DNA of 64,000 nucleotides, taken from positions 124,001-188,000 of the forward strand of contig WNKV01000008.1 of the NCBI GenBank assembly GCA_009720755.1, given 5' to 3'. Below the pieces are notes generated by a model. The model saw nothing but the letters and a program-made list of their open reading frames with translations. It made no database searches and was not told the origin of the DNA. Position 1 is the first letter of the stretch. Every line of letters begins with the position of its first letter. Source of the stretch: Rhodoplanes serenus (GTDB lineage Bacteria; Pseudomonadota; Alphaproteobacteria; Rhizobiales; Xanthobacteraceae). Positions 8,956 to 18,229 of this stretch are shown here, in pieces. Made by a program: the position numbers and the translations under genes.

Positions 8956-9945
8956 ATGACCCGATCGGTTTCGCGACGTTCCGTGTGCTCCGCCGGCCTC
9001 GCGCTGCTCGCGGTCGCTCCCGCGGCGCTCTCCGGCGCTGCTCACGCCCAGCGCGGTGCGGCGCCCATCACGGTGGTGGTACCCTACACGGCCGGCAGCG
9101 CCCCCGACCTGTTCGCCCGCCTGCTGGTCGAGCACATGCGGCAGCTCTCGGGGCAGACCATCATCGTCGAGAACCGGGTCGGCGCCAGCGGCAATCTCGG
9201 CACGCTCAGCGTCGCCCGCGCGGCCCCGGACGGCACCACGCTGCTGGTCACCGCCAACACCATCGTGATGAACCCGAGCCTGTTCAAGTCGCTCCAGTAC
9301 GACCCGGTGAAGAGCTTCGAGCCGGTGGCCGCGCTGGTGAACGCCAACTTCGCCCTCACGGTCAACGCCGGGCTCGGCGTCGCGACGCTGGCCGAGTTCG
9401 TCGCCAAGGCCAAGGCCGCTCCGGCGCCGATCAACTACGGCTCACCCGGCATCGGCACACCGCATCACCTCTGCATGGAGCTGTTCCGCCGCAAGGCCGA
9501 CATCGCGCTCCAGCACGTCCCGTATCGCGGCCTGGCGCCGGCGGTCGCCGATCTCGCCGGCGGCCACATCAGCGCGATGTTCATGCAGATCAACGCCGCC
9601 ACCGAGCTGGCCCGTGACGGCCGCGTGCGGGTGCTGGCGCTGATGGGCAGCGCCCGCAATCCGGTGGCACCGAGCGTCGCCACCTTCGCCGAGCAGGGCA
9701 TCACCGATGTCGACGTCGACAACTGGTGGGGGATGTTCGCGCCGGCCGGGACCCCGGCCGAGGTGGTCAAGCAGCTCAACGCCCGCGTCAACGAGGTGCT
9801 GCGGCTGCCCGAGGTGCAGAAGGCGATGGAGACCCAAGGCCAGGCCGCCATGGGCGGCCCGCCCGAGCGCCTGAAGGAGATCGTCGACACCGATCGCGTG
9901 CGCTGGGCCGAGGTGATCAAGGCCGCCAACATCGCGCTGGAGTGA
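8956..9945 (+). CDS. Bug-family (TctC-like) periplasmic solute-binding protein
   Basis: From the ATG at 8956, preceded by GAGGAGA, the product is 329 residues with an export signal ending AHAQ. The mature part has the TctC/Bug layout: ITVVVPYTAGSAPDLFARLL, IIVENRVGASGNLG, the PDGTTLLVTANT block, INYGSPGIGTPHHLCMELF, VPYRGLAPAVADLAGGHI, and a C-terminal WGMFAPAGTPAEVVKQLN. Such proteins bind carboxylates for tripartite tricarboxylate transporters, but many Bug genes stand without membrane partners, as here. An upstream in-frame ATG at 8872 lies inside the amidohydrolase gene and lacks the signal peptide context. Confidence 0.93.
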   Translation: MTRSVSRRSVCSAGLALLAVAPAALSGAAHAQRGAAPITVVVPYTAGSAPDLFARLLVEHMRQLSGQTIIVENRVGASGNLGTLSVARAAPDGTTLLVTANTIVMNPSLFKSLQYDPVKSFEPVAALVNANFALTVNAGLGVATLAEFVAKAKAAPAPINYGSPGIGTPHHLCMELFRRKADIALQHVPYRGLAPAVADLAGGHISAMFMQINAATELARDGRVRVLALMGSARNPVAPSVATFAEQGITDVDVDNWWGMFAPAGTPAEVVKQLNARVNEVLRLPEVQKAMETQGQAAMGGPPERLKEIVDTDRVRWAEVIKAANIALE

Positions 9946-10204
9946 CGGCCGCCGCGGCGACCTCCGATCCGTCGCATTCGACGAGACTTTTCCGGAATCG
10001 ATGAGGCCGAAACCCGCGGCGGACCCTAACCGCCGCACCACGGCCGGATGCTAGAGTCCATCGAGACCGGACCTCGACGCGACGCGGCGGCTTAACGGCC
10101 CAACGGCGCGCGGCGGCGCGCCGAGGCCGCGGTCTGCATCGCGACGGATCATCAGCGAGACGAACCACAAGGGCCGCCGCGGCCCGCTTTCGGAGGACCG
10201 GCCC

Positions 10205-10369
10205 ATGCGCCTCTTCCTCGTGGTGCTGGTGATGGTGCTGCTGCTCCTGTCCTACGACACGATGGCGCTCGGCGGCCGCTGGCAGCACGGGCTGGTGGCG
10301 AGCGCCTCGCATTACGGCACGGCGGCGCGCCACGAGACCCGCGACGTCTTTCGCCGGCGCGGCTTGTGA
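10205..10369 (+). CDS. 54-residue putative single-pass membrane protein
   Basis: A short frame from ATG 10205 to TGA 10369 is preceded by a strong GGAGG ribosome site about 10 bases upstream. The product starts MRLFLVVLVMVLLLLSYDTM, a single hydrophobic helix. A basic hydrophilic tail ending RHETRDVFRRRGL follows. It could be a small membrane protein or an uncleaved signal anchor. The ribosome site, helix and clean stop support translation; no family was recognised. It converges with the GcvH-like gene. Confidence 0.55.
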   Translation: MRLFLVVLVMVLLLLSYDTMALGGRWQHGLVASASHYGTAARHETRDVFRRRGL

Positions 10370-10390
10370 GGAGATAGCGCTCTCCGGGCG

Positions 10391-10831
10391 TCAGCTCGTC
10401 CGCGTCTTGTAGGCGCCGCCGAGGAGCCACGCATCGAAGGCTGCCGTGATGGCGGCGCCGGTCACGAGGCCGTCGCGCCAGTCGTCGCGGTCCGGCCGTA
10501 GCCGCGCCATCCAGCCCGCGCCGAACGCATCGGTGCTCAGCAGCTCCGGATGCTCGACCAGCTCGGCGTTGTGGCCCAGCATGACGCCGTCGAACGCGGC
10601 GCGCGCCGCGCCGACCCATTTGCCGCCTTCCACCATGGCGAACCAGCGGTCCTTCTCGACCGCCTGCCCGGTCCGCTTCGGCGTGAACACCAGCACGTCG
10701 CCCATCAGCGCGGTGGCCCAGGGGGTGAAGCCGGCCCGCACGGCGCCGTCCGCCTCTAGCGCGTACCAGATCTGGTTCTCCATGTCGTAGAACAGATCGT
10801 CGGGATAGTCGGCGTCGAGCACCTTCGCCAC
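10391..10831 (-). CDS. GcvH-like lipoyl-domain protein
   Basis: From a GTG at 10831 with a GAGGA ribosome site the product is 146 residues. It follows the glycine-cleavage H-protein fold: YALEADGAVRAGFTPWATALMGDVLVFTP, then AVEKDRWFAMVEGGKWVGA with Lys71 at the lipoylation position. HNAELVEHPELLSTDAFGAGWMARL completes the fold. In normal GcvH the lysine lies in ES-K-A; here the flanks are EGGKWVG, so it is a divergent paralogue. It has no gcvT or gcvP neighbours. It is the last gene of a run that follows selC. By analogy with lipoate-binding proteins of sulfur oxidation, it may carry sulfur or selenium, but that is inference. The frame is open further upstream only as chance reading across the DsrE gene. 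Confidence 0.75.
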   Translation of the reverse strand: MAKVLDADYPDDLFYDMENQIWYALEADGAVRAGFTPWATALMGDVLVFTPKRTGQAVEKDRWFAMVEGGKWVGAARAAFDGVMLGHNAELVEHPELLSTDAFGAGWMARLRPDRDDWRDGLVTGAAITAAFDAWLLGGAYKTRTS

Positions 10832-10896
10832 GGCATCCTCGCGGTTCGATCGAGCCGGTTCCGAAAGATCGGCGCTCGCTCGTGATGTTGCCGGAT

Positions 10897-10943
10897 CGCA
10901 TTTTCGACGGCGAACCGGCGTCCACTTCGCCGGAAAATGCTCT
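10897..10943. repeat. Dispersed intergenic palindrome (GCATTTTC...GAAAATGC type)
   Basis: GCATTTTC (10898-10905) and GAAAATGC (10933-10940) form the outer arms. GGCGAA (10909-10914) and TTCGCC (10926-10931) form the inner arms. The whole is a 47-base hairpin-forming unit. It resembles the abundant palindromic repeat found between genes in Bradyrhizobium and Rhodopseudomonas relatives; that comparison is from memory. It sits between the DsrE-like and GcvH-like genes, and its edge overlaps the DsrE stop codon. Confidence 0.7.
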
Positions 10944-11319
10944 AGTAGGTCAGCACCCGGCCGTCGCCTTCCATCAGGTCGCGGATCATCGCGGCCGCCC
11001 CCATCATGCCGCTGCATTCCGGAATCAGCTCGTCCTCGGTCATGTCGAACAGATCGAGATTGGCCGGGCAGGCCCAGAACCGCGCGCCCTGCTCGTGCGC
11101 CTCGCGAATCCAGTCGAGCACCGTCTTCGGATGGCCGGGCTTGATGCGGATCGCGGCGGCGACGCCCTGGCGCATCAGCCGTCCGGCGGTCGCCGTGCAG
11201 ACGACGTCGACCTCGTAGTCCATCGCGGCCGCCACGGCCGCATGATAGAACGGCGCGCCCAGCTCCTCCGGATTGCGCGGGTCGGTGTTCATCAGCACGA
11301 TCAGCAGGCGTCGGGCCAC
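10942..11319 (-). CDS. DsrE-family protein
   Basis: From a GTG at 11319, with GGAGA upstream, the product is 125 residues. It has the DsrE/DsrF-like fold: RRLLIVLMNTDPRNPEELGAPF, AAVAAAMDYEVDVVCTATAGRL, and a cysteine-bearing C-terminal half (RFWACPANLDLFDM, PECSGMMGAAAMI). Cysteines are at 41, 84 and 102. DsrE-like proteins take part in sulfur-atom relay, often with TusA. The gene lies 26 bases after the 152-residue gene and co-directional with selB and selC. The TAG stop lies at the edge of a palindromic repeat. A role in sulfur or selenium handling is inferred from family and context. Confidence 0.85.
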   Translation of the reverse strand: MARRLLIVLMNTDPRNPEELGAPFYHAAVAAAMDYEVDVVCTATAGRLMRQGVAAAIRIKPGHPKTVLDWIREAHEQGARFWACPANLDLFDMTEDELIPECSGMMGAAAMIRDLMEGDGRVLTY

Positions 11320-11345
11320 TGTCCGTCTCCGGCCTCCGCGGCGTT

Positions 11346-11804
11346 TCAGAAATCGACCAGCGGCGTCTCGGGCATGTAGCGGTCGAACAGGCTCCAGAAC
11401 GGCGTGCCCCGGCTCTCGACATACCAGCCCTCGAAGTCGGCGAGCGCCGCCTGGGGCGAAGGATCGGGCTCGTCCTCGCCGGTCAGGCTGCGGAACAGGG
11501 CCTGGAGCACCGGCGCGAAGCGCACCGCCACCTCGTCGCGCGCCTCGCTGTCGGTTGTCCAGCCGAGCTTCGCACGCAGCGCCGCAAGGCCGCAGGCCAC
11601 GGCGACCGGCTCGTCCTCGGCGGCCGCCATCGCGTCGGACAAGGCCCGCACCAGGCCGAGCCGCCGGTACGCGAAGGCGCGCTCCTGCTCCAGCGCCGCG
11701 ATGCGCTGTGCCGCCTCCTGGCGGTACTGCCGTTCCGCCGTCTCGGCGTGGCCGGCGGCGGCTTCGAGGGCGCGCAGCACCGGCAGGGTGTCGACGACGG
11801 TCAT
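11346..11804 (-). CDS. Uncharacterised 152-residue protein downstream of selC
   Basis: The ATG at 11804-11802 overlaps the TGA that ends the selB frame (ATGA). This ties its translation to selB or to the selC region. The protein has a helical, charged N-terminal half (about 15-45, RALEAAAGHAETAERQYRQE, then AQRIAALEQERAFAYRRLGL), which may form a coiled coil. An acidic middle follows, then an aromatic C-terminus DFEGWYVESRGTPFWSLFDR. There is no signal peptide, no cysteine except one near residue 71, and no membrane helix. I do not recognise a family. Position suggests a partner of the DsrE-like and GcvH-like products. Confidence 0.65.
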   Translation of the reverse strand: MTVVDTLPVLRALEAAAGHAETAERQYRQEAAQRIAALEQERAFAYRRLGLVRALSDAMAAAEDEPVAVACGLAALRAKLGWTTDSEARDEVAVRFAPVLQALFRSLTGEDEPDPSPQAALADFEGWYVESRGTPFWSLFDRYMPETPLVDF

Positions 11805-13912
11805 GGCACGCTCCGGCTCCGGATGGATGGCGGAAGAGAATGGGAGTCGAACCCACCAGAGACCGGCTCGCGGCCCCTCCCGGATTTGAAGTCCGGACGC
11901 CCCACCGGGGACGATTCTCTTCCAGGCTCCGTCTCGCCCGGATCGGACGTGATCCGGCCGGGCGATAGCACATCGGTCGTCCTCGCGCCCGACCCGAACA
12001 GGTCGAGCCGATGCCTGTTCATGCGCCGCAGATCGCCGCGCCGCAAGGTGACGCCATGGCGATCGAGGAACTCCAGGATCTGGATGGCGACCTTGCGGCC
12101 GTTGTCGAGGCGGTCGCGCAGCTGCGCCGCCGTGAAGGTGCCGTCGGGGCTCGTAGCAGCCACGTCGGCCGCGATGGCGACCATCTCGACGACGGTCTCC
12201 CTCAGGAAGTAGTGGTCGTGGGCGACCTCGTCGACGCGGGCGCTGCGCGCCGACAGCTTGAGGACCCGCCGGACGTCAGGCTCGGGCACCGCCAGCAGGC
12301 CGGCGAGATCGCGCACCCGCGGCGGCCGGAACCGCTCGGCGCCGGCGAGCTGCGGCGCAATGCGCTGCCACAGCCGCTCCTCCGCCTCGCTCAGCCGCAC
12401 CACATGGCCGGGCCGCCGCACCCAGGCGCCATCGAGCGCCACCACGCCGGCCCGCGCGAGGCCCTGGAGCAGCGCCCGGAACGCCGGCGCCGGCAGCCGC
12501 GGCTCGACCTGCATGCGCAGCCGCTCCAGCCCGAGGCCCGGCAGGTCGGGATTGTCGGCGTGAAAGCCGTCGAGGATCGCGCCGAGGCTCCGCGTCAGCG
12601 CCGCGGCGGTGTCGGGCGCCAGCCCGATCTCGCGGTCGCGGTCGGCGATGCGAACGAGGTCGAGATCGGCGGCGAGGCGGTCGCGCTCGTCCGCCGACAG
12701 CGCGTGATCGCGCCCGAACGCCGTCAGGTCGACGAGCCAGGGGGCGCGGCCGACGAGGGCGGCGAGCGCCGCGGCCGGGCTCGGCAGCGCCAGCGCGTCG
12801 AGCTGGGCGAGCCGCTCCGGCGTGCGCCGCTTGCGGGCCGGCGCCCGCAGATCGAGGAAGCGGCCGCCCCCGAGGGTGCGGCTCGCCGAGACGTCGCGCA
12901 GCACGAAGCGGTCGCCGGCCGCGGCGGCGATCGGCCGCTCCAGCACGAGCTGGACGCGACCCTCGCGGCCGGGCGACAGCGGCGCGTCGTCGAGGAGCAC
13001 GATGCGGGCCCCGACCTCGGTGGCGGCGTGATGGAGCCGCACCGGCAGCCATTGGGACACGGCGCGGGTCTCGCTCGGCAGCAGGCGAAGCCGCGCGTCG
13101 ATGCGGTCGGCGGGCGCATGGAGCGCCGGGTCGAGCACCACGTCGCCACGATGGATGGCGTCCTTGGTGATCGCCTCGCCGGTCAGCGCCAGGGCGCAGC
13201 GGTCGCCGGCCCGCCCCGCCTCGGCCGGCCGGTTCTGGGCATGGATCGAGCGCACCCGGGCGGCCAGCCCGGTCGGGCTCACGGTGACGCGGTCGCCGAC
13301 CGCGACGCGGCCGGACAGCACCGTGCCGGTCACCACCGTGCCGGTGCCGGCGAGCGTGAAGGAGCGGTCGACGGCGAGCCGGAAGGCGCCGGCATCGGCG
13401 CGGCGGCCGAAGTCGCGGGCCACGGCGAACAGCCGGGCGCGGAGATCGTCGATTCCCTCGCCGGTCACCGACGACACCGGCACGACCGGCAGCCCGGCGA
13501 GCCCGGTGGGAGCGAGCGCCTCGGCGATCTCCGCGGTCGCCTCGGCGCGGCGCTCCGCCGTCACCAGGTCGGCCTTGGTGAGGGCGACGACACCGTGGCG
13601 GATGCCGATCAGATCCACGATGGCGAGGTGCTCGCGCGTCTGCGGCATCACCCCGTCGTCGGCGGCGACCACCAGGAGCACGACGTCGATGCCGGTCGCG
13701 CCTGCCACCATGGTGTGGACGAAGCGCTCGTGCCCCGGCACGTCGACGAAGCCGAGCACGCCGCCGTCCGGCGCCGGCAGATAGGCGAAGCCGAGCGCGA
13801 TGGAGATGCCGCGGGCCTTCTCCTCCTTCAGCCGGTCGGTGTCGACGCCGGTCAGCGCCCGCACCAGCGCGGTCTTGCCGTGGTCGATGTGGCCGGCGGT
13901 GCCGATGATCAC
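11801..13912 (-). CDS. selB: Selenocysteine-specific elongation factor SelB
   Basis: SelB is the GTPase that brings Sec-tRNA to UGA codons marked by a SECIS hairpin. The GTG start at 13912 overlaps the selA stop (GTGA). G-motifs: [14 protein letters not shown] (4-17), [10 protein letters not shown] (33-42), DVPGHE (57-62) and LTKADLV. Beta-barrel domains follow ([20 protein letters not shown]). A winged-helix C-terminus ends near [17 protein letters not shown] and DLFG at about residue 640, where SelB proteins normally end. Here the frame continues for 63 more codons, right through tRNA-Sec, to a TGA at 11803-11801. So the predicted protein is 703 residues. Whether the tail is made depends on whether selC is cut from the transcript first. 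Confidence 0.95.
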   Translation of the reverse strand: MIIGTAGHIDHGKTALVRALTGVDTDRLKEEKARGISIALGFAYLPAPDGGVLGFVDVPGHERFVHTMVAGATGIDVVLLVVAADDGVMPQTREHLAIVDLIGIRHGVVALTKADLVTAERRAEATAEIAEALAPTGLAGLPVVPVSSVTGEGIDDLRARLFAVARDFGRRADAGAFRLAVDRSFTLAGTGTVVTGTVLSGRVAVGDRVTVSPTGLAARVRSIHAQNRPAEAGRAGDRCALALTGEAITKDAIHRGDVVLDPALHAPADRIDARLRLLPSETRAVSQWLPVRLHHAATEVGARIVLLDDAPLSPGREGRVQLVLERPIAAAAGDRFVLRDVSASRTLGGGRFLDLRAPARKRRTPERLAQLDALALPSPAAALAALVGRAPWLVDLTAFGRDHALSADERDRLAADLDLVRIADRDREIGLAPDTAAALTRSLGAILDGFHADNPDLPGLGLERLRMQVEPRLPAPAFRALLQGLARAGVVALDGAWVRRPGHVVRLSEAEERLWQRIAPQLAGAERFRPPRVRDLAGLLAVPEPDVRRVLKLSARSARVDEVAHDHYFLRETVVEMVAIAADVAATSPDGTFTAAQLRDRLDNGRKVAIQILEFLDRHGVTLRRGDLRRMNRHRLDLFGSGARTTDVLSPGRITSDPGETEPGRESSPVGRPDFKSGRGREPVSGGFDSHSLPPSIRSRSVP
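11828..11923 (-). tRNA. selC: tRNA-Sec (UCA anticodon)
   Basis: A 96-base tRNA. The acceptor GGAAGAGA pairs with TCTCTTCC and is followed by an encoded GCCA end. The acceptor branch is extended, as tRNA-Sec requires. The anticodon stem TCCGGA-C/TCCGG region holds TCA at 11889-11887. A long variable arm (GGGAGGGGCCGCGAGCCGGTCTCT region) and T-loop GGTTCGACTCC follow. It reads UGA at the SECIS of fdnG. It lies entirely inside the open frame of selB, same strand. The tRNA 5' end coincides with a selB codon boundary (codon 664). Confidence 0.96.
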
Positions 13913-15375
13913 CGGGCGGGCTCCGTGGTGGTGCCGGGGGTCGGCAGCGCCGCGAGCGCGCCGACCAGCGCCGCGTCGTCGTCGAGGCAGCGCAGGTCGA
14001 GCACCAGCGCCCCGTCGGCGACGCGGCCGATCACCGGCACCGGCAGGGCGCGGAGCGCCGCCGCGAGGTCGCTCAGCACCCGGCCGCCACCGCGCACCGC
14101 GCGTGGGCGAGCCGCGAGGCCGGCGCTCGGCACCGTCGCGGTCGGCAGCGCGCCGGAGCCGATCTGGCTCGCGCATTCGACCGCCTCCACCGCGACGGCG
14201 GGACCGAACGCGGCGGCGACGGCGGGCGCGAGGCGCCGCGCCTGCGCCATCACGTCGGCCTGCGGCCGGGCGAGATGCCGGATGGTAGGCAGCCTCTCGG
14301 CGAGGCGGTCGGGATCGCGGTAGAGCGCCAGCGTCGCCTCCAGCGCGGCAAGGCGGATCTTGTCGATGCGCAGCGCCCGCTTGAGCGGATTGCGGTTGAG
14401 ACGGGCGATCAGCTCCTTGCGCCCGACGACGAGGCCGGCCTGCGGGCCGCCCAGGAGCTTGTCGCCCGAGAAGGTGACGAGATCGGCCCCGGCCGCGACC
14501 GCGTCGGCGACGGTCGGCTCCGGCGCGAGGCCGAAGCGGGCGAGGTCGATCAGGCTGCCGGAGCCGAGATCGTCGACCAGCGGCACGCCTCTCTCGCGCG
14601 CCAGCGGGGCCAGCGCGCGCGCCGGCACCGCGGCCGCGAATCCCTCGATGCGGTAGTTCGAGGTGTGGACCTTGAGGATCAGCCCGGTGCGCGGCCCGAT
14701 CGCCTCGGCATAGTCGCGCAGGTGGGTGCGGTTGGTGGTGCCGACCTCGACCAGCCGGGCGCCGGCCCGCGCCATGATGTCGGGCATCCGGAAGGCGCCG
14801 CCGATCTCGATCAGCTCGCCACGCGACACGATGGCGTCGCGCCCCTTAGCGACGGTGTTGAGCACCAACAGCACGGCGGCGGCGTTGTTGTTGACGACGG
14901 TGGCATCCTCGGCGCCGGTCAGCTCGCGCAGCAGGCCGCGGACGTGGTCGTCGCGCTCGCCGCGCCGGCCGGTCGCGAGGTCGAATTCCAGCGCGATCGC
15001 GCCCCGCATGGCGGCGGCCGCCGCCGCGACGGCCGCCTCGGCCAGCACGGCGCGGCCCAGATTGGTGTGCAGCACCACGCCGGTGAGGTTGAGCACCGGA
15101 CGGACGGCAGGGCGCGCCGCCGCGGCGAGCCGCGCCAGCGCCGCCAGCGCGATGCTCTCGGGGCCGGCGCTCTCGGGGCCGGCGGACGCTTCGGCGCCCC
15201 ACGCGGGCGCCGGCAGGCCGTCCCGCAGCGCTGTCCGGATCTCGTCGAGCGTCGCTCGTACCGCGGCCACCGCCGCCGTGCGGCCATGAGCCGTCACCGC
15301 CGCCTCGGCCGCGGCGGTGCGCAAGACCTCGTCGACCGAGGGCAGACGGCGGAGCAGGCCGGCGGCGGCCGTCAT
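13909..15375 (-). CDS. selA: L-seryl-tRNA(Sec) selenium transferase SelA
   Basis: The 488-residue PLP enzyme is full length. It converts Ser-tRNA-Sec to Sec-tRNA-Sec with selenophosphate. Motifs: [18 protein letters not shown] (about 94-111), [12 protein letters not shown] (162-173), [41 protein letters not shown], and [14 protein letters not shown] with the PLP lysine at 306. It overlaps selB by 4 bases and lies 7 bases after fdhE, so the three are one operon. A short GPES duplication at residues 66-74 comes from a 15-base repeat near 15160-15190 and has no evident role. Confidence 0.97.
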   Translation of the reverse strand: MTAAAGLLRRLPSVDEVLRTAAAEAAVTAHGRTAAVAAVRATLDEIRTALRDGLPAPAWGAEASAGPESAGPESIALAALARLAAAARPAVRPVLNLTGVVLHTNLGRAVLAEAAVAAAAAAMRGAIALEFDLATGRRGERDDHVRGLLRELTGAEDATVVNNNAAAVLLVLNTVAKGRDAIVSRGELIEIGGAFRMPDIMARAGARLVEVGTTNRTHLRDYAEAIGPRTGLILKVHTSNYRIEGFAAAVPARALAPLARERGVPLVDDLGSGSLIDLARFGLAPEPTVADAVAAGADLVTFSGDKLLGGPQAGLVVGRKELIARLNRNPLKRALRIDKIRLAALEATLALYRDPDRLAERLPTIRHLARPQADVMAQARRLAPAVAAAFGPAVAVEAVECASQIGSGALPTATVPSAGLAARPRAVRGGGRVLSDLAAALRALPVPVIGRVADGALVLDLRCLDDDAALVGALAALPTPGTTTEPAR

Positions 15376-15382
15376 GACGCCC

Positions 15383-16312
15383 TCAATAGCCGAGCATGAA
15401 CGGATCGGTGCTGCCGCGGGCGAGCCCCGTCTCGCGCACCAGGAGATCGAGCCCGAGGCTGGCCACGTCGTCGGCCACCGGATCGAGCGCCGGGTCCTTG
15501 TGCTGGTGGAGGATCTTCACGTACCGGCGACACTCGGCGCAGGTCTCCACCTTCACGGTGCCGGGACCGCCCTCGATCTCCTGGAGCGAGATGCCCTTGG
15601 TCGATCCGCACATCACGCATTTGATGCGGACGTGATGCCACTGGGTGCTGCACAGGGAGCAGACGCAGTAGCGGGTGCCGTGGGCACCCTGCCGGCCGGT
15701 GATCAGCGACACGCCCGGTCGGCTGCCGCAGGCCGGGCACACGCCGTCGCCGATCGGATGCAGCGCGGCGGGATCGATGAGCGCGGCGCGGCGCGCGAAG
15801 TCCACCTGGAGGGCGGCGGCGACCAGCACATGGCCGGCGATCGCCTCGACCGGAATCTGATCGGCCAGCACGGCACGCATCATCACGGTGCGGCTGTCGG
15901 CATCGGCGTCGGCGAGGTGGCGGAGCGCCGCCCGGGCCGGGTCCGGCATGTCGCAGTCGGCGAACAGGACGAGCAAGCGATCGAGGGTCGCGGTGCAGGC
16001 CGCGTCCGGTTCGAAGCCGGTGCGATCGATCGGCGGCATGCCATGGGTGCGGGCCCGCGCCAGCACGGCGGAATCGACCGGCGCCGCCGGCGGCAGCTCC
16101 TGCTGCACCCAATGCTGGGCGCTCGACAGGTCGGCCAGGAAGATCAGGTAGGGCTTGAGCGGATGCCCCTCCGCCAACGCTCGGAATCGGTCGCTGCGGC
16201 GCAGGAACAGGGTTTCGGGGTCGGGGCGCACCGCGAAAGCGGGGGCCGAGATCTCGCCGAGCACCCCGAAGGCGCCGCTCGATCCCCCGGACGATCCGAC
16301 ATTACTCATCAC
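15383..16312 (-). CDS. fdhE: Formate dehydrogenase accessory protein FdhE
   Basis: The 309-residue cytoplasmic protein matches FdhE. An N-terminal helical region includes [27 protein letters not shown]. The C-terminal rubredoxin-like half has paired cysteines: [32 protein letters not shown] and ETCAECRRY. FdhE binds iron and the formate dehydrogenase catalytic subunit before Tat export and is required for activity of respiratory FDH. It heads the fdhE-selA-selB-selC run. A GC-rich hairpin lies between it and fdnI upstream. The first ATG at 16312 is followed by a low-complexity Gly/Ser stretch, and a slightly later start is possible. Confidence 0.93.
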   Translation of the reverse strand: MMSNVGSSGGSSGAFGVLGEISAPAFAVRPDPETLFLRRSDRFRALAEGHPLKPYLIFLADLSSAQHWVQQELPPAAPVDSAVLARARTHGMPPIDRTGFEPDAACTATLDRLLVLFADCDMPDPARAALRHLADADADSRTVMMRAVLADQIPVEAIAGHVLVAAALQVDFARRAALIDPAALHPIGDGVCPACGSRPGVSLITGRQGAHGTRYCVCSLCSTQWHHVRIKCVMCGSTKGISLQEIEGGPGTVKVETCAECRRYVKILHQHKDPALDPVADDVASLGLDLLVRETGLARGSTDPFMLGY

Positions 16313-16526
16313 TCACCTCACGAACCGCACGGGCCACGTGACACGCGGGATTCCACGATCGATCGGGCGCCGGCCGGCGACGGCGATCACTCTACGACCC
16401 CGCGGCGCGCCCGTCCAAGCCCGCCCTCGCGGGCCGAAACCACGCAACGTCGCCGACCGCGACCGGGCGCTCGCGGCCGGTTGCTGCGGCCAGCCCCGCG
16501 GCGCGTGGACGATGCCGAAGGGGCGT

Positions 16527-16552
16527 GGCGCCGGCCACACGCGGCCGGCGCC
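16527..16552 (-). terminator. Strong GC hairpin after fdnI
   Basis: GGCGCCGGCC (16527-16536) and GGCCGGCGCC (16543-16552) are perfect 10-bp arms around a 6-base loop, 10 bases after the fdnI stop codon. There is no T-run, so it may act as a partial terminator or a 3' stability element. Either would lower fdhE-sel expression relative to fdnGHI. Confidence 0.55.
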
Positions 16553-16562
16553 GCCGAGACGG

Positions 16563-17261
16563 TCACTCGGCCGGGGTCGCGGTCCCGCGGTTGGCCTTCG
16601 GATCGGCGGCCAGCTCGCGCAACCACTTGCGATGGTGCCGCCACGCCCAGCCGCCGGTCACCCGGCCCTTGATCATCGCCGTCATGGTGCCGCGCGCCCA
16701 CAGGGCGCCGTACACATGCACGATGACGATGCAGATCATCACGATGGCGGCGACGGAATGGATCAGCACCGCCCACCGCTTCTGGTCGACCGTGGTGTAG
16801 GCCGCGAAATACTGCTCCCAGATGACCAGGCCGCTGGCGATGGAGATCATGATCAGGATTCCCATCCACCAGAACACCGCCTTCTGGGCGAAGTTGTAGC
16901 GGCCGACCTCCGGCATGTCCTCCTCGTGGCCGATCAGGAAGACATGCAGCTTCTTGAGCCAGGTGCCGTCCGTCGGGGTCCACAGGTTGACCTTCCAGAA
17001 GCGGAAGAACAGGCCCATGTAGCCGAGGAACAGGAACAGCCCGATCCACGGATGGATGGCCCGCGTGTTGGAGCCACCGCCGAACAATCCGGTGAGGAAG
17101 TAGAGCGCCGGATGGAACAGCGCGAGCCCCGACAGGGCGAGCAGCACCAGGCTCGCCGCGGTCATCCAGTGATTGAAGCGGGCGGCCGTCGAGTAGCGGT
17201 CGATGACCACCGGATCGCCCGGGTGGAGGGCGTCGCCCTCCACGATCTCGTCGCGTCTCAT
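16563..17261 (-). CDS. fdnI: Formate dehydrogenase-N gamma subunit (cytochrome b556)
   Basis: The 232-residue integral membrane subunit carries the diheme cytochrome b that passes electrons from FdnH to quinone. Four hydrophobic spans are visible: [56 protein letters not shown] and [23 protein letters not shown]. Histidines fitting heme or quinone roles lie in [18 protein letters not shown] and VIVHVYG. The ATG overlaps the fdnH stop by 4 bases (17258-17261). It is the last gene of the structural operon. Confidence 0.95.
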   Translation of the reverse strand: MRRDEIVEGDALHPGDPVVIDRYSTAARFNHWMTAASLVLLALSGLALFHPALYFLTGLFGGGSNTRAIHPWIGLFLFLGYMGLFFRFWKVNLWTPTDGTWLKKLHVFLIGHEEDMPEVGRYNFAQKAVFWWMGILIMISIASGLVIWEQYFAAYTTVDQKRWAVLIHSVAAIVMICIVIVHVYGALWARGTMTAMIKGRVTGGWAWRHHRKWLRELAADPKANRGTATPAE

Positions 17262-18217
17262 GGTGACGCCCTTTCCTTGGTTTCCTCCTCGCGGGCGAGC
17301 CGCTGGGCGTTGGTCTCGTCCTCGCGGGAGACCTCGCTACGCCCGGCCACCAGGCGGTGCAGCACGCTGCCGACCGCCAGCGCGCCGATGGCGGCGAAGC
17401 CGGCATACTTGGCGACGCCCTTCCACAGCTCGACCAGCGGGCTGATCTTCGGGTTGTTGGGCAGGCCGGCATAGATCTCCGGCTTGTCGGCGTGATGCAG
17501 CACGTACATCACATGGGTGCCGCCGACGCCCGGCGGATCGTAGAGGCCGGCGTTCTTGTAGCCGCGCGACTTGAGATCCGTGATGCGCCCGTCGGCGTGC
17601 TTCTTCATCTCCTCCTTGGTGCCGAACACGATTGCCTGGGTGGGACAGGCTTTCGCGCAGGCCGGCCCCTGCCCGACCGCGACGCGATCGGAGCACAGCG
17701 AGCACTTGTACGCCTTCTCGTCGACGCGGGAGATGCGCGGGATGTTGAACGGGCATCCCTTCACGCAGTAGCCGCAGCCGATGCAGTTCTCCTTCACGAA
17801 ATCGACGATTCCGTTGGAGTACTGGACGATGGCGCCGGGGGCCGGGCACGCCTTCAGGCAGCCCGGGTCCTCGCAGTGCATGCAGCCGTCCTTGCGGATC
17901 AGCCATTCGAGGTTCTGGGTCTCCGGGTTCACCCATTCGGTGAACCGCATGAGAGTCCAGCTCGCCGGCGTCAGGTCGTGCGGGTTGTCGTAGACGCCGG
18001 TGTTGACGCCGACCTCCTCGTGCTGGTCGTTCCACTCCAGGCAGGCCGACTGGCACGCCTTGCAGCCGATGCACTTGGAGACATCGATCAGCTTCGCCAC
18101 CTCGGTCTGACGCTGGGCCGGCGGCGTCACGGTGGAGGCCGAGCGGCGGATCAGATCCTTGTCGCCGAAGCGGGCGGGGCCGGGCGCCGTGGACGGGTTC
18201 GGAAGCGGGGGAAACAT
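17258..18217 (-). CDS. fdnH: Formate dehydrogenase-N beta subunit (four [4Fe-4S])
   Basis: The 319-residue electron-transfer subunit has four ferredoxin-like cysteine groups: [15 protein letters not shown] (about 49-63), [14 protein letters not shown] (about 112-125), [14 protein letters not shown] (about 144-157) and CSLCSDR with CAKACP (about 171-191). A single C-terminal membrane helix ([20 protein letters not shown], about 270-290) anchors it to the periplasmic face, as in E. coli FdnH. It has no Tat signal of its own and should be exported with FdnG. It lies 12 bases after fdnG and overlaps fdnI. Confidence 0.96.
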   Translation of the reverse strand: MFPPLPNPSTAPGPARFGDKDLIRRSASTVTPPAQRQTEVAKLIDVSKCIGCKACQSACLEWNDQHEEVGVNTGVYDNPHDLTPASWTLMRFTEWVNPETQNLEWLIRKDGCMHCEDPGCLKACPAPGAIVQYSNGIVDFVKENCIGCGYCVKGCPFNIPRISRVDEKAYKCSLCSDRVAVGQGPACAKACPTQAIVFGTKEEMKKHADGRITDLKSRGYKNAGLYDPPGVGGTHVMYVLHHADKPEIYAGLPNNPKISPLVELWKGVAKYAGFAAIGALAVGSVLHRLVAGRSEVSREDETNAQRLAREEETKERASP

Positions 18218-18229
18218 GGCCTGTCCTCC

